A DNA stretch of 64,000 nt from Meridianimaribacter flavus (lineage in GTDB: Bacteria > Bacteroidota > Bacteroidia > Flavobacteriales > Flavobacteriaceae): positions 248,001-312,000 of the forward strand of contig NZ_SOQZ01000001.1 in NCBI RefSeq assembly GCF_004366715.1. The letters are read 5' to 3'. The notes beneath the pieces are model-generated. The model saw only the letters and a list, made by a program, of their open reading frames with translations. It searched no databases and was not told the origin of the DNA. A program made the translations under genes and the position numbers. This document shows positions 63,239-64,000 of this stretch, one piece after another; position 1 is the first letter of the stretch, and the number at the start of each line of letters is the position of its first letter.

Positions 63239-63770
63239 AATCGTTTAGTTTTAATTCATACCAAGAAGCTCTTTCGCCTTCACAATCAAAATCTTCAATA
63301 TGTTGTAATCCAATTTTTTGAAGCACTTTATTTGAGCCAATATTATCTGTAAGAGCAACTCCTACAATGGTTTCGTATTGTTTTACTTTAAAACCATAAT
63401 CTAATGCAACAATAGCCGATTCGGTTGCGTAACCTTTTCCCCAATATCGAGGAATAAACCGATAACCAATATCATAAAAATCTTGTTTTCCGTTTAAAGA
63501 ATCTTTTTCACCTGTATTAAGTTTTAACCCTGACCAACCTATAAAATCTCCTGTAGATTTTTCAATAGCAGCCCAACGACCAATTCCTCTTTCTTCGTAT
63601 TGTTTTATAATGTTTTGTATTATTTTTTCTGAATCATATTTAGTCTTTACAGGTTTATTGCCCAAGTATTTGTGGACTATTGGGTTAGAATCTAATTCAA
63701 ACATACCTTCAATATCAGTAGGTAATATCTCTCTTAGAATTAAACGTTCAGTTTCTAATAATGCTTTCAT
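63219..63770 (-). CDS. GNAT acetyltransferase, RimJ/RimL type
   Basis: 183 residues. The opening LLETERLILREILPTDIEGMFEL, a middle IGYRFIPRYWGKGYATESAIVALDYGF (motif A, near 105) and the LTDNIGSNKVLQKIGLQHIE end are typical of ribosomal-protein-type N-acetyltransferases. The acceptor is unknown. First gene of a two-gene unit with the zinc-ribbon protein. Confidence 0.88.
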   Translation of the reverse strand: MKALLETERLILREILPTDIEGMFELDSNPIVHKYLGNKPVKTKYDSEKIIQNIIKQYEERGIGRWAAIEKSTGDFIGWSGLKLNTGEKDSLNGKQDFYDIGYRFIPRYWGKGYATESAIVALDYGFKVKQYETIVGVALTDNIGSNKVLQKIGLQHIEDFDCEGERASWYELKLNDYEKNLS

Positions 63771-63821
63771 TTATAAGTGATTATTAATAGCGATTTAGCT
63801 TGTATACAATATACAAATTAT

Positions 63822-63864
63822 TCGTTTACAAACGACTACAAACATTTACAAACGAATTTAAACA
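63822..63864. repeat. Helically phased 10-base repeats and palindrome
   Basis: TTTACAAACG (63825), ACTACAAACA (63835), TTTACAAACG (63845) and AATTTAAACA (63855) are spaced exactly 10 bases apart, about one helical turn. TCGTTT-AC-AAACGA (63822-63835) is a perfect palindrome with six-base arms. This looks like a cluster of regulator sites upstream of the gene at 63988. Confidence 0.5.
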
Positions 63865-63968
63865 GTTAATAACCGAATAAATTTTGGTGTCTGTTTCATA
63901 TTTGCAGTGTCGAATTAATACTGGATGCACTTCAGTAACATAAGAACTCGATAGTATTAACTGTTTAA
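63858..63968. repeat. 14-base perfect inverted repeat around 83 bases, with an alternative inner stem
   Basis: TTAAACAGTTAATA (63858-63871) is the exact reverse complement of TATTAACTGTTTAA (63955-63968). Inside, TTAATACT (63915-63922) is the exact complement of AGTATTAA (63953-63960), which overlaps the right arm, so only one of the two stems can form at a time. The enclosed 83 bases contain a near -7 match (CATATTTG, 63897-63904). Confidence 0.55.
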
Positions 63969-63987
63969 CATTTAAAAAATTAAAATT

Positions 63988-64000
63988 ATGAACACGCTTA
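63988..64000 (+). CDS. Start of a gene cut by the right edge
   Basis: ATG at 63988 after an A/T-rich leader (TTAAAATT) of the kind seen at starts here, reading MNTL before the window ends. The product cannot be told. Its upstream region holds the repeats described at 63822-63968. Confidence 0.45.

Overview
The window reads as a chromosomal segment of a marine-type member of the Flavobacteriaceae (phylum Bacteroidota). Support comes from the AT-rich composition, starts that lack Shine-Dalgarno sequences, promoter elements of the Bacteroidota type (TTTG, about 19 bases, TAnnTTTG), a gldH gliding gene, two proteins with C-terminal type IX secretion signals, a GLPGLI protein and a HemC-HemD fusion. 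The genes are densely packed and almost all are intact. There is no prophage, insertion sequence, CRISPR array or rRNA, and one tRNA (Asn, GTT).

Layout. 0-4 kb: the end of gldH, a bifunctional penicillin-binding protein 1A and the two subunits of a 3-oxoacid CoA-transferase. 4.4-12.1 kb: a tandem-ATPase peptide ABC protein and a 1924-residue secreted reprolysin-like metalloprotease built of repeated modules. 12.2-16.5 kb: exonuclease, serine hydrolase, O6-alkylguanine repair protein, a CNNM/CBS membrane protein and a GLPGLI protein. 16.5-31.5 kb: a haem region. A leftward run hemA-hemCD-hemE-EI24-GNAT-hemF-hemB faces a rightward run that starts with an AraC/PchR-like regulator and continues through hemH to hemJ. 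With glutamyl-tRNA as the input, only hemL is missing. A Crp-like palindrome lies between the two runs. 31.5-42 kb: sensor kinase, enoyl-CoA hydratase, radical SAM protein, a second AraC regulator, acyltransferase, bacilliredoxin, TerB/DnaJ protein and a POT-like transporter. 42-47.6 kb: a metal-uptake operon (mntR-type repressor, outer-membrane protein, binding lipoprotein, ATPase, two permeases) with an 18-base perfect operator-like palindrome at its promoter. A REP-like hairpin element sits inside it, just ahead of a permease that has no canonical start for its conserved N-terminus. 47.7-56.6 kb: S9 peptidase, feoA-feoB with a 45-residue cysteine-tailed FeoB partner, a SCO protein, an M1 aminopeptidase with a type IX signal, and RseP. 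56.7-64 kb: tRNA-Asn, threonine dehydrogenase, a TPR protein, M28 peptidase, a CBS protein, a GIDE-domain protein, a zinc-ribbon protein and an acetyltransferase. At the very end, a repeat-rich upstream region leads into a gene cut by the window.

The unifying theme is metal and haem supply: Fe(II) uptake (Feo), a Mn/Zn/Fe-type ABC system under a DtxR/MntR repressor, haem synthesis, and a copper chaperone of the cytochrome oxidase type. A second theme is extracellular proteolysis (the large metalloprotease, M1, S9 and M28 enzymes). No clearly new multi-gene system was found. The best leads are the structured region at 63.8-64.0 kb, the REP/start-codon anomaly in the metal operon, and the regulatory palindromes at hemA and mntR.
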